A stretch of DNA of 64,000 bases from CBDFHF01 sp965247565 (GCA_965247565.1 CBDFHF010000003.1:930001-994000); one strand, 5' to 3'. Shown: positions 1 through 8,152, counted from the first letter of the stretch. Notes: generated by a model not told the origin, from the letters alone. Translations and numbers: made by a program.

Positions 1-794
1 TAGTCTTCCGCGATCTGGTTCTTCAACCACACCATGCTGTTGCTTGGGGTAAGATCTACGATCCGATAACGCACGGCATCGTCAAAAATACGCACGCCGC
101 CGCCTTCTGCGGCAGTTTGATACAGTTTTATTGGATCAATAATTTCTACACCGGCCAGATAATCAATGCCGAATTCATGTAGCTCGGGTAACCACGGCAC
201 TGTTGGTCCCATTAATACCGTGGTGGCGTTTTGGGCGAGTTCAGCTAAACGTGGAAAGGTTTTATTAATAATAGAACTGGCGGTTAAAAATACCCAATCC
301 GCTTGCGGCAATAAAAACTCACAGGCGGGATCGGGGTAATCACCAGCTGTTGCTTGCCGTTCGATAATGCTGAGGTTAAGTTGTTCGCTGTAGCGTTCAA
401 TACCGGGATAACGCCCAACCACTACGACTTTTTTACCTTGCAGTCGGGGTAGAAAATAGTCGAAAACCGCCAGATTAGCACTATCAGGCGCAGGCAATAG
501 AGTGATGCCGGAGGGCAACTCATAGCGTGTTAGACTGCTATTGATTGCGGCCATGCCCACCGTGGCTTTGTAAGGATCCCAATCGCTAATCCAGGTTGCC
601 AGTTCAGTCAGCGATTTTCCGACCAATGTACCCGGCCACGAGAGGGTGCGGGTAGGAATGCCGGGACTCATCGCTAAGCCAACATGTTGAGCTTTACAAA
701 CCGTCCAAACCAGCCCGATGGTTAGTTCTGTAACCGGGATACTGCTGGCGGCATAATCCAGTAACAGTTCATAAATACGTTCCGGCTTTTGCAT
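1..794 (-). CDS. DUF4213/DUF364 family protein, nif-linked (cut by window edge)
   Basis: An open frame of 264 codons runs from an ATG at 794 to the window edge, where it reads ...QIAED followed by the bases TA, so the stop or last codon lies just outside. The sequence matches my recollection of DUF4213/DUF364 proteins, annotated as putative heavy-metal chelation proteins; no reaction is established for this nif-linked branch. Visible marks are GKKVVVVGRYPGIERY, a strand-loop rich in glycine in the middle, and EGGGVRIFDDAVRYRI near the end. The start lies 5 bases after the stop of the preceding gene, so it is probably the distal gene of the nif operon and may help molybdenum or iron handling for nitrogenase (inference from position only). 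Confidence 0.75.
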   Translation of the reverse strand, partial: MQKPERIYELLLDYAASSIPVTELTIGLVWTVCKAQHVGLAMSPGIPTRTLSWPGTLVGKSLTELATWISDWDPYKATVGMAAINSSLTRYELPSGITLLPAPDSANLAVFDYFLPRLQGKKVVVVGRYPGIERYSEQLNLSIIERQATAGDYPDPACEFLLPQADWVFLTASSIINKTFPRLAELAQNATTVLMGPTVPWLPELHEFGIDYLAGVEIIDPIKLYQTAAEGGGVRIFDDAVRYRIVDLTPSNSMVWLKNQIAED

Positions 795-799
795 AATGG

Positions 800-1177
800 T
801 TAAGTTGGCATCGGCAACAGCTTAGGCTCAGCTTTAATATTCTCAGCACTACCCCAGGCGGTCACGCCTTCGACAAACCAGGATAGTTTGCCCGGATGCG
901 ATTTAACCACATCATATTCTGCGTAAAAACTGCCGTCGCTATTAAACTGAAGACTGCCGATACGCTGCTTTTTTGAGTCATCGTACCAATGGCACATTAA
1001 ATTATGTTCACCCGTATAAGGATCTTTGATGAGTAAATAACTGGCATCATCGTAATTCGGGTAGTGTTTAATTTCTGTTGCGGCGAAACCCAGTTTAATA
1101 ATCTCTTCATTCAATCGTTGGCACACGCACTCGCCCAAGTAACGGTTTCGTTTTACGTGCTCGGATAAATCCATCAT
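800..1177 (-). CDS. Nif-operon hypothetical protein, 125 aa
   Basis: A small soluble protein with no signal peptide or membrane segment. It contains a mixed alpha/beta pattern with MCHWYDDSKKQRIGSLQF and SFYAEYDVVKSHPGKLSWF, suggesting a beta-sheet protein, and an aromatic-rich end (SWFVEGVTAWG). I do not recognise a characterised family. Its start overlaps the stop of the TPR-like gene upstream by 4 bases (ATGA type), and the DUF364 gene follows after 5 bases, so all three are almost certainly co-translated as the tail of the nifN operon. A role as an accessory factor for nitrogenase assembly or electron supply is inference from context alone. Confidence 0.75.
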   Translation of the reverse strand: MMDLSEHVKRNRYLGECVCQRLNEEIIKLGFAATEIKHYPNYDDASYLLIKDPYTGEHNLMCHWYDDSKKQRIGSLQFNSDGSFYAEYDVVKSHPGKLSWFVEGVTAWGSAENIKAEPKLLPMPT

Positions 1178-1671
1178 TGAGTTACTCCTGCGGCCAAATC
1201 CATAATCACAGAAGCGCCGGAAAGGTCTTTCGGATCTAGCTGCTGTAGATGCGATAAAACCAGCTGTGCGCTGATGTCATCGCCTCGTCTCAGTTTGATA
1301 AACGCTAGTGCTTTCAGGGAATATAAATAAAATAAAGTGATTTCGTTAGCGTATAGATTCCATTTTTGCCGGTCTAGAACCAGTCTGCGATAGTCGCTGG
1401 GGAATCTGCCTTGTCTTGCCGACTCTTCCAGGGCTGCTATGACAATCCGTTCTGCATCAATGAGGCGTTTTTGGAAAAAATAAAATTTATACAGCGCAAA
1501 ATAAGTCTGCAAGCATTGGCTATCTAAGGTTTGTGCTTGTAAAAAGAGGTTTTCTGCACGAGCTTGATCAACTGAACTTGCTGCAACGGCCGCTTGCAGA
1601 AGATTATTGACGTCTGCAGGTATATTCGGGCTAAACAACACCCGCTCTTCTAAAAACGTAACCGGGTTCAC
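1174..1671 (-). CDS. TPR-like nif-associated protein, 165 aa
   Basis: A helical protein. Residues about 20-75 (AAVAASSVDQARAENLFLQA and YFALYKFYFFQKRLIDAERI) have the spacing of tetratricopeptide-type helix pairs, and a further helical pair follows near residues 115-145. TPR folds act as protein-protein scaffolds; no catalytic motif is visible. It sits between the [2Fe-2S] ferredoxin gene (1-base overlap at 1671) and the 125-aa unknown (4-base overlap), so it is translationally coupled to both. Similar small TPR-like proteins occur in nif clusters of gammaproteobacteria, where their function is not defined; a chaperone or docking role for the neighbouring ferredoxins is a guess. Confidence 0.75.
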   Translation of the reverse strand: MNPVTFLEERVLFSPNIPADVNNLLQAAVAASSVDQARAENLFLQAQTLDSQCLQTYFALYKFYFFQKRLIDAERIVIAALEESARQGRFPSDYRRLVLDRQKWNLYANEITLFYLYSLKALAFIKLRRGDDISAQLVLSHLQQLDPKDLSGASVIMDLAAGVTQ

Positions 1672-1994
1672 TACCAGACCTCAGCAGGAACTACCAGACT
1701 AGCAACCGGCTCGCCGCCTAGCAGGTGTTGCTCGATGATGGTTTTAACGTCATCCTTTTTCACTTTGCCGTACATTACCCCTTCCGGGTAAACCAAGACG
1801 CTGGGTCCCATCATGCAGGGTCCCATACAGCCGGTGTTGGTTAGGCCGATTTTTTCAAACAGGTTGCGGGTTTGTATTTCATTCATGAATTCATTCATGA
1901 TCTCTGCACAACCGCTACTGGCACAAGACCCACGAGGATGACCTTGCGGACGATTTTGAGTGCAAACAAAGACATGTTTTTCGGGTCTGGGCAT
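1671..1994 (-). CDS. Thioredoxin-like [2Fe-2S] ferredoxin (nif-associated)
   Basis: A 107-aa protein with the cysteine spacing of thioredoxin-fold [2Fe-2S] ferredoxins (Clostridium pasteurianum 2FeCpFd, Aquifex Fd4, Azotobacter Shethna protein I, also NuoE-like): C11, C24, C56 and C60, in HVFVCTQNRP, RGSCASSGC and TGCMGPCMMGP. The family carries low-potential electrons in the cytoplasm and is often encoded with nif genes, sometimes with a suggested role in nitrogenase protection or electron transfer. An extra Cys (C29) is present. The gene lies 24 bases after fdxB and overlaps the TPR-like gene by one base. Function in this organism is inferred from family and position. Confidence 0.9.
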   Translation of the reverse strand: MPRPEKHVFVCTQNRPQGHPRGSCASSGCAEIMNEFMNEIQTRNLFEKIGLTNTGCMGPCMMGPSVLVYPEGVMYGKVKKDDVKTIIEQHLLGGEPVASLVVPAEVW

Positions 1995-2018
1995 GGTCGT
2001 AATCCTCTAACAAAATTA

Positions 2019-2336
2019 TTAAGCAGCTTGTTTGTGTTCGTGGGTAAAGCAGTCTTTCGGGCACACTTTGGAACACGCTTCGCAACCGATACAATCGAGG
2101 CCATTTTTGATGCTCATGACCATGCTATTGTCATCGTCGTCTTCAAAATCGCCATAGTCATCATCAAATTCTTCCGCCTCCAGCGCATCTGCTTTTTCGA
2201 CCAGGTCGAATACATCGCGAGGACAAACTTTAAAACAGCGACCGCAACCGATGCAGGTCTTTTGATTGATGTCGGTAACATAAGCAGGTGTCCATTCCGT
2301 GCCACCAAAGGTAACGCCCGTTACAAATTCAGACAT
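2019..2336 (-). CDS. fdxB: Ferredoxin III, nif-specific (FdxB type)
   Basis: A 105-aa bacterial-type ferredoxin with two [4Fe-4S] binding motifs, CIGCGRCFKVCP (about residues 34-45) and CIGCEACSKVCP (about 82-93). They are separated by an unusually acidic insert, EAEEFDDDYGDFEDDDDN, which fits the nif-specific ferredoxin III family rather than a housekeeping 2x[4Fe-4S] ferredoxin. The family supplies electrons in or near the nitrogenase and FeMo-cofactor pathway. The gene is third after nifX and follows the small CCE_0567-type gene by 12 bases. The acidic loop could dock to a basic redox partner, which is inference. Confidence 0.92.
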   Translation of the reverse strand: MSEFVTGVTFGGTEWTPAYVTDINQKTCIGCGRCFKVCPRDVFDLVEKADALEAEEFDDDYGDFEDDDDNSMVMSIKNGLDCIGCEACSKVCPKDCFTHEHKQAA

Positions 2337-2348
2337 GGTAGTCTCCGC

Positions 2349-2561
2349 TCAAGCCGCTTCTGTTTGCGCGGCAATCAGTTTTTGATTGGCCTCATCCCAG
2401 GCTTTACAAGCATCGTATGTGGCTTGCGCAATCCCCAACAATTCACCATAACCTTCAGGCAGACTGTCTTCGATGAGGTCATGTAATACCATCGCTTGCT
2501 CATTGGCTAGGCGTTTGGTTTTTTTGACTTCTTTTTCCAGTTTTCTTAATTCTTCAGACAT
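2349..2561 (-). CDS. CCE_0567 family (DUF683) small nif protein
   Basis: A 70-aa, mostly helical protein beginning MSEELRKLEKEVKKTKRLAN and continuing VLHDLIEDSLPEGYGELLGI. This is the signature of the CCE_0567/DUF683 family, found almost only between nifX/DUF269 and ferredoxin genes in nitrogen fixers. The best-known relatives form helical-hairpin dimers; a metal-binding or assembly role has been suggested, but no reaction is defined. The gene is 11 bases downstream of the DUF269 gene and 12 bases upstream of fdxB, so it is an internal operon gene. Confidence 0.9.
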   Translation of the reverse strand: MSEELRKLEKEVKKTKRLANEQAMVLHDLIEDSLPEGYGELLGIAQATYDACKAWDEANQKLIAAQTEAA

Positions 2562-2572
2562 GTTGTGCCCCT

Positions 2573-3046
2573 TTAATCAGTTGCGGCCGCATTGTATTTT
2601 TCAATCAGCCCCAATGCCTTTTCGATCACTTGATCGCTTTTTTCGCGCAGGTCTTGCAGGCTTGAAAAACCGAAGCGGTGGGTGTCCCGCAATATCTTAT
2701 CGACCACAACCAATTTACCGACCATGATTAATGCACGGCCAAAACCTTCGTGGCTAAGATGAACCATAGGTGCTGCCATCAGGCCTGATTTTTTCTCGAT
2801 GAGCGTTGCTAGCGAGTTGTAATAGGCTTTCAAACGGGCGATAGTAATTTCATCCGGATCACCAATGACCGGAATGCCTTGCTTGCGTTCTTTAGTCAGT
2901 ACGATAGGGTCAATAATTTTTGCCTCCGACCAACCTGCATAAGTATCGTAAGCATCTATCGCGCGCAATTGCTTGATCATGTCCTTGACGATTTCAGAAT
3001 CCAGATCATTATCATCTTCTTGTACAACTAGTGCGGCTGTAGCCAT
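2573..3046 (-). CDS. NifX-associated nitrogen fixation protein (DUF269)
   Basis: A 157-aa protein of the DUF269 family, recognisable by IKQLRAIDAYDTYAGWSEAK, VIGDPDEITIARLKAYYNSL and HLSHEGFGRALIMVGKLVVV. It is cytoplasmic with no motif of known catalysis. The family nearly always follows nifX and, with the CCE_0567 protein, forms the conserved nifE/N-X-orf5-orf6 block of proteobacterial nif operons. It is required or helpful for full nitrogenase activity in some species, without an assigned step. It starts 41 bases after nifX. Confidence 0.93.
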   Translation of the reverse strand: MATAALVVQEDDNDLDSEIVKDMIKQLRAIDAYDTYAGWSEAKIIDPIVLTKERKQGIPVIGDPDEITIARLKAYYNSLATLIEKKSGLMAAPMVHLSHEGFGRALIMVGKLVVVDKILRDTHRFGFSSLQDLREKSDQVIEKALGLIEKYNAAATD

Positions 3047-3087
3047 TTTGTTTTCTCCGTTAAAAAATTATTTTGTGGTTAACTGGT

Positions 3088-3573
3088 TCATTCGTCCCAA
3101 CCTTCATCTTCCATTTTCTTAAAACGATCAGGGTCGGGGCCTTTATGCTGATTAATTGCTTTTGCCAGCCAACTGGATGGCCCAGCCTTAATCTCGTTTT
3201 GCAGATCGGTAATTAAGTCCTTAATTGTGCTACCGTCATGTACCTTGACCGGCTGGATGTTTTTGGCGATGAGCTGATTGATCGCTGATCCGCCAATGGC
3301 TTGGCAATACACTGCCGCACATCCATTCAGTAACTCGATCTTGACGGATAACTTGTCTTCATTACCATCCTGACTAAGTTCCCCGAATTGGGCGGCTTCC
3401 AGAAATTGCGCATCGTCCCTATTCACCGCATACAAGGCGAAGGACTTAGCTGAGCCGAAATGCTGGTTTACCGTTTCCATATCAGTAGTGGCAAACGCGA
3501 TTTTCAATGCAGTTTCCATAAACCTAATCTCATCAATGCTTTGCACAAGTGCCAAGCGTCTTGTTAATGACAT
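3088..3573 (-). CDS. nifX: NifX, FeMo-cofactor precursor carrier
   Basis: A 161-aa NifX. The family binds the NifB-co and VK-cluster intermediates and shuttles them to and from the NifEN scaffold during FeMo-cofactor synthesis in the cytoplasm. Family marks are LKIAFATTDMETVNQHFGSA, QDGNEDKLSVKIELLNGCAA, VYCQAIGGSAINQL and the C-terminal PDRFKKMEDEGWDE. I keep the long start at 3573, which overlaps nifN by 10 bases, because longer NifX proteins also begin with a short MSL-type leader before the conserved ALKxAFATTD. An internal Met at residue 19 is the alternative. It is coupled to nifN upstream and followed by the DUF269 gene. Confidence 0.95.
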   Translation of the reverse strand: MSLTRRLALVQSIDEIRFMETALKIAFATTDMETVNQHFGSAKSFALYAVNRDDAQFLEAAQFGELSQDGNEDKLSVKIELLNGCAAVYCQAIGGSAINQLIAKNIQPVKVHDGSTIKDLITDLQNEIKAGPSSWLAKAINQHKGPDPDRFKKMEDEGWDE

Positions 3574-4973
3574 GACAGCCCATTATTGGAACAAGCCTCG
3601 GTTAATTCGCTGGCGGGTTTTTGACCGTATATCGAGTGGTAAACCGGTATTTCTTCATGCGAATAATTGATGACCAGATTGGCCAAATCAAACAGGGTTT
3701 GCCGAGTGCCGCGGTAACCGATCCAGGTTTTCTGGTATCCGCCGATTATGTCGTAGAGTGGAAATCCAGCCCTTAAGATCGGCGTGCCCAGTCGTTCAGC
3801 AGTGTCGACCGCATGTGAGTTACCGATTACGAGCTGAGCTTTATTAGCTTTACCAATGGTTTCCATATCCTCAAGATCGCCGATTTTGATGCTAGCGATC
3901 GGAATTCTCCCCAGCAATGGCGTGTTACAAGAAGTGACGGCTGCGACAATGTCCGCACCCATTTCCTGCAGCAAGTCGATGAAGGCGTTCAACAGATCTG
4001 CATCGGCGGCAATCGCAACCCGTAATTGACCGAGCATGAAATGCGTATCCAGCATGGCATCCTGCAATTGTGAACGTTGCCGCTCAATGCGTTCTGGTAC
4101 ATCATGGCCGCTAATCGCAACCAGAGCGGAGATCAGTGCGTCATTGGCTTTTAAACCATAAAGATGATCGAGGTGATGAGTCGGAACCCCGGTTTTTTCT
4201 TCCAGCAATTCAGCAGCTTTTTGCAGCGATGGTCCAATAACAACCGTTGCCAAAGCATCGCCCAAAGTTGCCATTTCGGAGATTGGGGTACCGCCAATCG
4301 TGACCGGGCTGAAATCTTCATCGGTCAAACAACCATCGAGTGAATCGGAAAGGTCAGGAACAAAAACCGGACGTAACTGGAATTGCTCGAAAATATCACG
4401 CAAAGCTTCCAGATCGCCGGGAGTCAGCATGTAATTAGCCAGCACATTCACTTGCCGTTTTCTTTTCCCTGGAAAAGTACCGGCCTCTTTGGCATCCGGG
4501 ACTGTTGCGCGGATAATTTCGGTGAGTGTCGCTGCAAAGCCGGTTTCGACGCTACCGGTAAAATCTGGCGTATTTACTGCGACCACAGCCACATTGGCAA
4601 ATTCCGGGTTAGCTTCCCTGAATTCGCGAACATTACGTTGCACGTCACAGCCTTGGGTTTCCGCCAGGCCGGTTGTCAAAATTGTAATTAAAGCCGGATT
4701 GGATTTCGCGGCGATGGTTTTGATACCTTCACGCACATTTTCATCCGCTCCCATCACCGAGCTGCCCTGATCCATCGCGGTACTTTGTAAGGGAATAGGT
4801 TCCCGAAAATGCCGGACAAAAAACACTTTGGCGAACGCCGTACAACCCTGCGAGCCATGCAGCATGGGCATGGAGCGATTAAAACCCAGCGTTGCCAGCG
4901 AGCCGCCGATGGGTTGGCTAGCTTTCAGTGGATTAACAGACAGGGCTTTATTTCTTTTCAGGATGTCAGCCAT
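3564..4973 (-). CDS. nifN: NifN, FeMo-cofactor scaffold subunit
   Basis: A 469-aa protein of the nitrogenase component 1 superfamily. NifN pairs with NifE in the cytoplasmic NifE2N2 scaffold on which the FeMo-cofactor precursor matures. The N-terminal region has NPLKASQPIGGSLATLGF and HGSQGCTAFAKVFFVRHF, placing a conserved Cys at residue 44 as in known NifN, while the further P-cluster cysteines of NifK are absent. The C-terminus carries FPLYDIIGGYQKTWIGYRGT. The length is normal. It is the first gene of a long leftward operon. No nifE precedes it, which is unusual because nifE-nifN is the common order; nifE must be elsewhere or its work shared. Confidence 0.95.
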   Translation of the reverse strand: MADILKRNKALSVNPLKASQPIGGSLATLGFNRSMPMLHGSQGCTAFAKVFFVRHFREPIPLQSTAMDQGSSVMGADENVREGIKTIAAKSNPALITILTTGLAETQGCDVQRNVREFREANPEFANVAVVAVNTPDFTGSVETGFAATLTEIIRATVPDAKEAGTFPGKRKRQVNVLANYMLTPGDLEALRDIFEQFQLRPVFVPDLSDSLDGCLTDEDFSPVTIGGTPISEMATLGDALATVVIGPSLQKAAELLEEKTGVPTHHLDHLYGLKANDALISALVAISGHDVPERIERQRSQLQDAMLDTHFMLGQLRVAIAADADLLNAFIDLLQEMGADIVAAVTSCNTPLLGRIPIASIKIGDLEDMETIGKANKAQLVIGNSHAVDTAERLGTPILRAGFPLYDIIGGYQKTWIGYRGTRQTLFDLANLVINYSHEEIPVYHSIYGQKPASELTEACSNNGLSCH

Positions 4974-5119
4974 TGGTTGCCTCGGTTTGCTTTAGCTGTA
5001 AATAAACTGACCACTGCATTTTGCTTATAGAAATATTGGTCAAACTGTGCAGCAACGTCATTTACTGATCTAAATTGACTTGCGCAACAGCGTCGCTCTG
5101 ATTGTGTTATTTAAAGCAA

Positions 5120-5135
5120 AGCAAACCCTATGCCA
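5120..5135 (-). promoter_or_regulatory. Sigma-54 (-24/-12) promoter of the nifN operon
   Basis: On the minus strand the bases read TGGCATAGGGTTTGCT, matching the RpoN consensus TGGCAC-N5-TTGCW at all key positions (GG at -24, GC at -12, correct 10-base separation) with one deviation (T for C at the sixth base). Transcription would begin near 5109, leaving a leader of about 135 bases before nifN at 4973. This is the expected promoter type for NifA-controlled nif genes. The rest of the gap 4974-5530 shows no gene. Confidence 0.8.
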
Positions 5136-5179
5136 TTATTTATATCATTGAAATTATTAGAATTTACAAAATAGTGCTT

Positions 5180-5195
5180 TGTAGCAAAACTTACA
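5180..5195 (-). promoter_or_regulatory. NifA upstream activator site
   Basis: The bases TGTAGCAAAACTTACA fit the NifA upstream activator consensus TGT-N10-ACA exactly. The centre is about 78 bases upstream of the predicted transcription start of the sigma-54 promoter at 5120-5135, within the usual range for bacterial enhancer binding. A match to six fixed bases could occur by chance, so the support comes mainly from its pairing with the promoter and the nif genes behind it. Confidence 0.6.
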
Positions 5196-5530
5196 AAACC
5201 ATCAATTTCTGGATTAAATAACGAGCTTCTGGCGATAATCGCAATAGCATCGCTGGTGACCTGTCTCAGGTAAACACTGTACACATTGATAGTGTCGCTA
5301 TTTTTGTGAAAGCTTGTAAGCTCTTAGCAACAAATCGCCATGCATTAAAATAGCGGGCATTTATATGCTGAGAATGCGAAGGGATGAGCGTAAAACCGTC
5401 AAAACAAGGGATAAGTTCAAAATCTGAATTTCCTTACCCGACCCATTCCGGAAATTCAACAATAGCAACTATTTTTCCTCATTGCAGACATTTGATAGGC
5501 TGGACTTAGAATGACATTTTTTTTATTCTC

Positions 5531-7477
5531 TTAAATTTTTAAATCGAACTCACTGTTCTTGCGCTCGGTGATGTCGACACATGCCCCCCTCAAACCAAGA
5601 AACTCCCCGTTTTCATTAAAACGGGGAGAGCCAGAATTCATTACCCACCGATAAATACCAGCGTTATTTTTTAACCGATGGTCTATGCAAAAAGGATTGC
5701 GCCTGATTAACGCAATCTGGAAAGTTTCTAAAAATATGCTTAAATCGTCGGGGTGGATGTGCTCCACCCAGCCATTGCTTTTTTCATCTTTGAATTGCCG
5801 TCCGGTAAATTTCAGCCAATAATCATTCAAATAGCTGACCTTGCCATTGGTGTCAGACTCCCAAATCATGATTAATGAATGATCTATCATTTCATAAAAG
5901 CGCTGCTCAATTTCGTGTAACCTGATTTCAACTTCTTTTCGCTCGGTTATATCTTCCTCAACGGCTATAAAATGATGAATTTGGCCTTCATCGTTGACAA
6001 TGGGTGTAATAGAAGAAAGTATCCAATATTTCTCACCTGATTTTTTCTTATTACAAAGCTCCCCTCTCCAGGTGTTACCCGACATCAAAGTTTCCCACAT
6101 ATGCCGGAAAACCGACTTAGGAATGATGCCAGAGCTCAAGAAGCGGGGATTTTTGTCTCTAATTTCATCCAAGCTATAACCGGAAACCGTTTCAAAAGAC
6201 TCATTCACATACTTGATATCGCCATGTTTGTCTGAAATGATCATCATGCCAGCCGTTTGCTGCATTGCGCTAGCCAGCAATTTCGTGTAGCCGTCATTTT
6301 CAGAAGCCACTTTATTATGCTCTAATATTTCCTCTATTAATTGGACATACGAATGCTCGATGTCAGCAAGAATATCCGAGAGGCTTAAAATCTTGGTGAA
6401 GTTTCCGTAGTGATCTAACACTGCAAGGTGTTTTATTTTCTTGATGTCCATGAGTTGCCTAGCCACCAATATCGAGGTATCTTCTTTAATCGTGACTAAA
6501 GGCGGAAATTCCAGATTGCCTATCAGTACATTGAGGCATCTATTGGCTATCAGATCAATCAGATCTCGTTCGGTAAAAGAAAATAGGGGACGGTTTTGCA
6601 AATCGATAATTAAGATATCGGTTTGCTGTTGACGCATCTGAAGCACAAGTTCTGCGACTGATACATTTTCCCTGATTACTAAAGGCCGACGGAAAGCAAT
6701 TGAGTTAACATCCTTCACTGTCATAAAAGATTCAACACCATGCGTATAAATAATGTCGCTCTGACTAATTACACCCTGAGCTTTGCCTTCATTATCGACA
6801 ACCACTAGATGCCGAATACCCTTGCTACGCATAATAGCAACCGCGTCGGTAATTGGTTTTTCTGCCGCCAATGAAATCACCGGGGTTTGCATAACTTCGA
6901 CCATTTTAACGTCCAATACGGAGGGATCGGTTAAGTCGAGGTTCAAAGCATCCGCCTCAGTCCAAATTCCAATCGGCTTTTGCGCTTCCAGAATAAGTAT
7001 TGCGCTTTTATGACTGGCACTTAGTAAGCTTGCTGCTGCAAGCACTGTAGTTTCAGTAGTGCATGTCAAAATATCTTCGGATGCAATTTCCCCGAGCGTT
7101 GTAGGGCCAATAGCTGTTTTGATCTTTTCATTGGGCGATTTTCTTTCCCGAAAAAATGAAACTTTACCCAGAAAACGGTAGCCACGGCCATATTCCGTTT
7201 TGATTAACTGTTCGGAGCCCGGGCTAGCCAAGCGCATTCTTGCTTTAACCACGGAAATGCAACGGGCTATGCTTTCATCAGAAGTAGAATATCCGTTCCA
7301 AACCACTTTTATAATTTGATCTTTTGTAACCAATTGGCCGGCTTGTTGAACTAGAAGCCACAGCACGCCTAATTCTTTGGGTCGTAATTTCAGCTGGGTA
7401 CCGTTTTTGTGAAAAACGCCTTGACTACTATCAATTTCAAAATCAGCAAATTTAGCTTGCGTTTTTTTCAGATCCAT
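5531..7477 (-). CDS. Winged-helix / four-CBS / two-PAS sensor regulator
   Basis: A 648-aa multi-domain protein. Residues about 1-105 are an OmpR/PhoB-type C-terminal transcriptional winged helix (LRPKELGVLWLLVQQAGQLV, then TEYGRGYRFLG). Residues about 120-395 contain four CBS motifs in two pairs, for example VMQTPVISLAAEKPITDAVA and GIRHLVVVDNEGKAQGVISQ. CBS pairs commonly bind adenosine nucleotides. Residues about 405-520 and 525-645 are PAS-PAC domains (FETVSGYSLDEIR, HFIAVEEDITERK, GACVDITERK). The chain ends just after the second PAC with no kinase, GGDEF or AAA+ domain. It has no receiver domain and no membrane segment, so it is probably a cytoplasmic DNA-binding sensor of energy and redox or ligand state. 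It lies upstream of, and parallel to, the nifN operon; regulation of nif is inference. Confidence 0.8.
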   Translation of the reverse strand: MDLKKTQAKFADFEIDSSQGVFHKNGTQLKLRPKELGVLWLLVQQAGQLVTKDQIIKVVWNGYSTSDESIARCISVVKARMRLASPGSEQLIKTEYGRGYRFLGKVSFFRERKSPNEKIKTAIGPTTLGEIASEDILTCTTETTVLAAASLLSASHKSAILILEAQKPIGIWTEADALNLDLTDPSVLDVKMVEVMQTPVISLAAEKPITDAVAIMRSKGIRHLVVVDNEGKAQGVISQSDIIYTHGVESFMTVKDVNSIAFRRPLVIRENVSVAELVLQMRQQQTDILIIDLQNRPLFSFTERDLIDLIANRCLNVLIGNLEFPPLVTIKEDTSILVARQLMDIKKIKHLAVLDHYGNFTKILSLSDILADIEHSYVQLIEEILEHNKVASENDGYTKLLASAMQQTAGMMIISDKHGDIKYVNESFETVSGYSLDEIRDKNPRFLSSGIIPKSVFRHMWETLMSGNTWRGELCNKKKSGEKYWILSSITPIVNDEGQIHHFIAVEEDITERKEVEIRLHEIEQRFYEMIDHSLIMIWESDTNGKVSYLNDYWLKFTGRQFKDEKSNGWVEHIHPDDLSIFLETFQIALIRRNPFCIDHRLKNNAGIYRWVMNSGSPRFNENGEFLGLRGACVDITERKNSEFDLKI

Positions 7478-7746
7478 ACTTTTATGTTAGGTTTTCGAAG
7501 ACAGTGGGAAAGGTTTAATAAGATAAATTCAATTGTTGAATTGTGTTGAATTTAACATTTTATCGATCGTCACGAAAATCGACTGATCCTTAACTTTTAC
7601 TTACTGGTGACTGAAGTATTCGGATAATTATTGAAAATAATATCTAAGTTTAAATTTTCTTGGACTTAACAACTGGCAGGGATTTTACATACTATCGAAT
7701 CGCCCCCAGTGACCTTGAAATAGAACTTTAAACTTAAAATTCAGAG

Positions 7747-7790
7747 CGTTGGAAAGTAGGCTAAACCCAGCCTATCTTTCCAACGTTTTT
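7747..7790. terminator. Strong stem-loop terminator
   Basis: Two perfectly complementary blocks, CGTTGGAAAG/CTTTCCAACG and TAGGCT/AGCCTA, form a 16-pair stem with one bulged T and a loop AAACCC at 7747-7785. TTTTT follows on the plus strand and a T-richer run follows on the minus strand. No plus-strand gene precedes it, so it most likely ends leftward transcripts from the stress block (8152 and above), and it may work both ways. The rest of the gap 7478-7830 shows no gene. Confidence 0.75.
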
Positions 7791-7830
7791 GTTAATAAAA
7801 GGTAAGGTCTATTGGAGCCTCACCCAGCTG

Positions 7831-8152
7831 TTAATCCTTCAATAAGATATCGTTTCGGACAGCGTGCACACCTTCGGTATCTCTGACAAGTCTTTCAGCT
7901 TGTTTTATTTCACTATTGGATTTTGCGAATCCGCTCAGTTGAACTATCCCTTTGTGTTTCCACATTAATTGCCAAACCGCTAACGACTGCATCATTCAGT
8001 AATTTTGCTTTTATTTTTGCAAATATCGCCGAATCATCGATTTAATAGCGAGTACTCGTGTTAGTTCCATCAGAAGCACAACTTGTCAGATTAATGGCTA
8101 AAGTTAAGCCCATTATTATTTTGCAAAGTAAGGATGAATAGTTTTTAAACAT
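7831..8152 (-). pseudogene. Broken BON-domain lipoprotein
   Basis: Read from an ATG at 8152, the frame gives a lipoprotein signal (MFKNYSSLLCKIIMGLTLAI then NLTSCAS, a lipobox) and stops at an in-frame TAA at 8042-8044 (codon 37). The same frame then resumes as DSAIFAKIKAKLLNDAVVSG. Near 7950 a one-base shift is needed to continue as KGIVQLSGFAKSNSEIKQAE and DTEGVHAVRNDILLKD up to the stop at 7831. The joined product is a typical BON (OsmY-type) domain, which binds membranes or envelope material under osmotic stress. Two separate lesions make a sequencing error alone unlikely. It lies in front of the stress genes that follow rightward in coordinate. Confidence 0.8.

Noticed and set aside
1872..2486. 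204-codon plus-strand frame opposite the ferredoxin genes
   Set aside because: It lies antisense to two well-supported ferredoxin genes, and its composition is typical of a shadow frame.
5262..5276. Second NifA-like site TGT-N9-ACA
   Set aside because: The spacer is nine bases rather than ten, so it does not meet the consensus.
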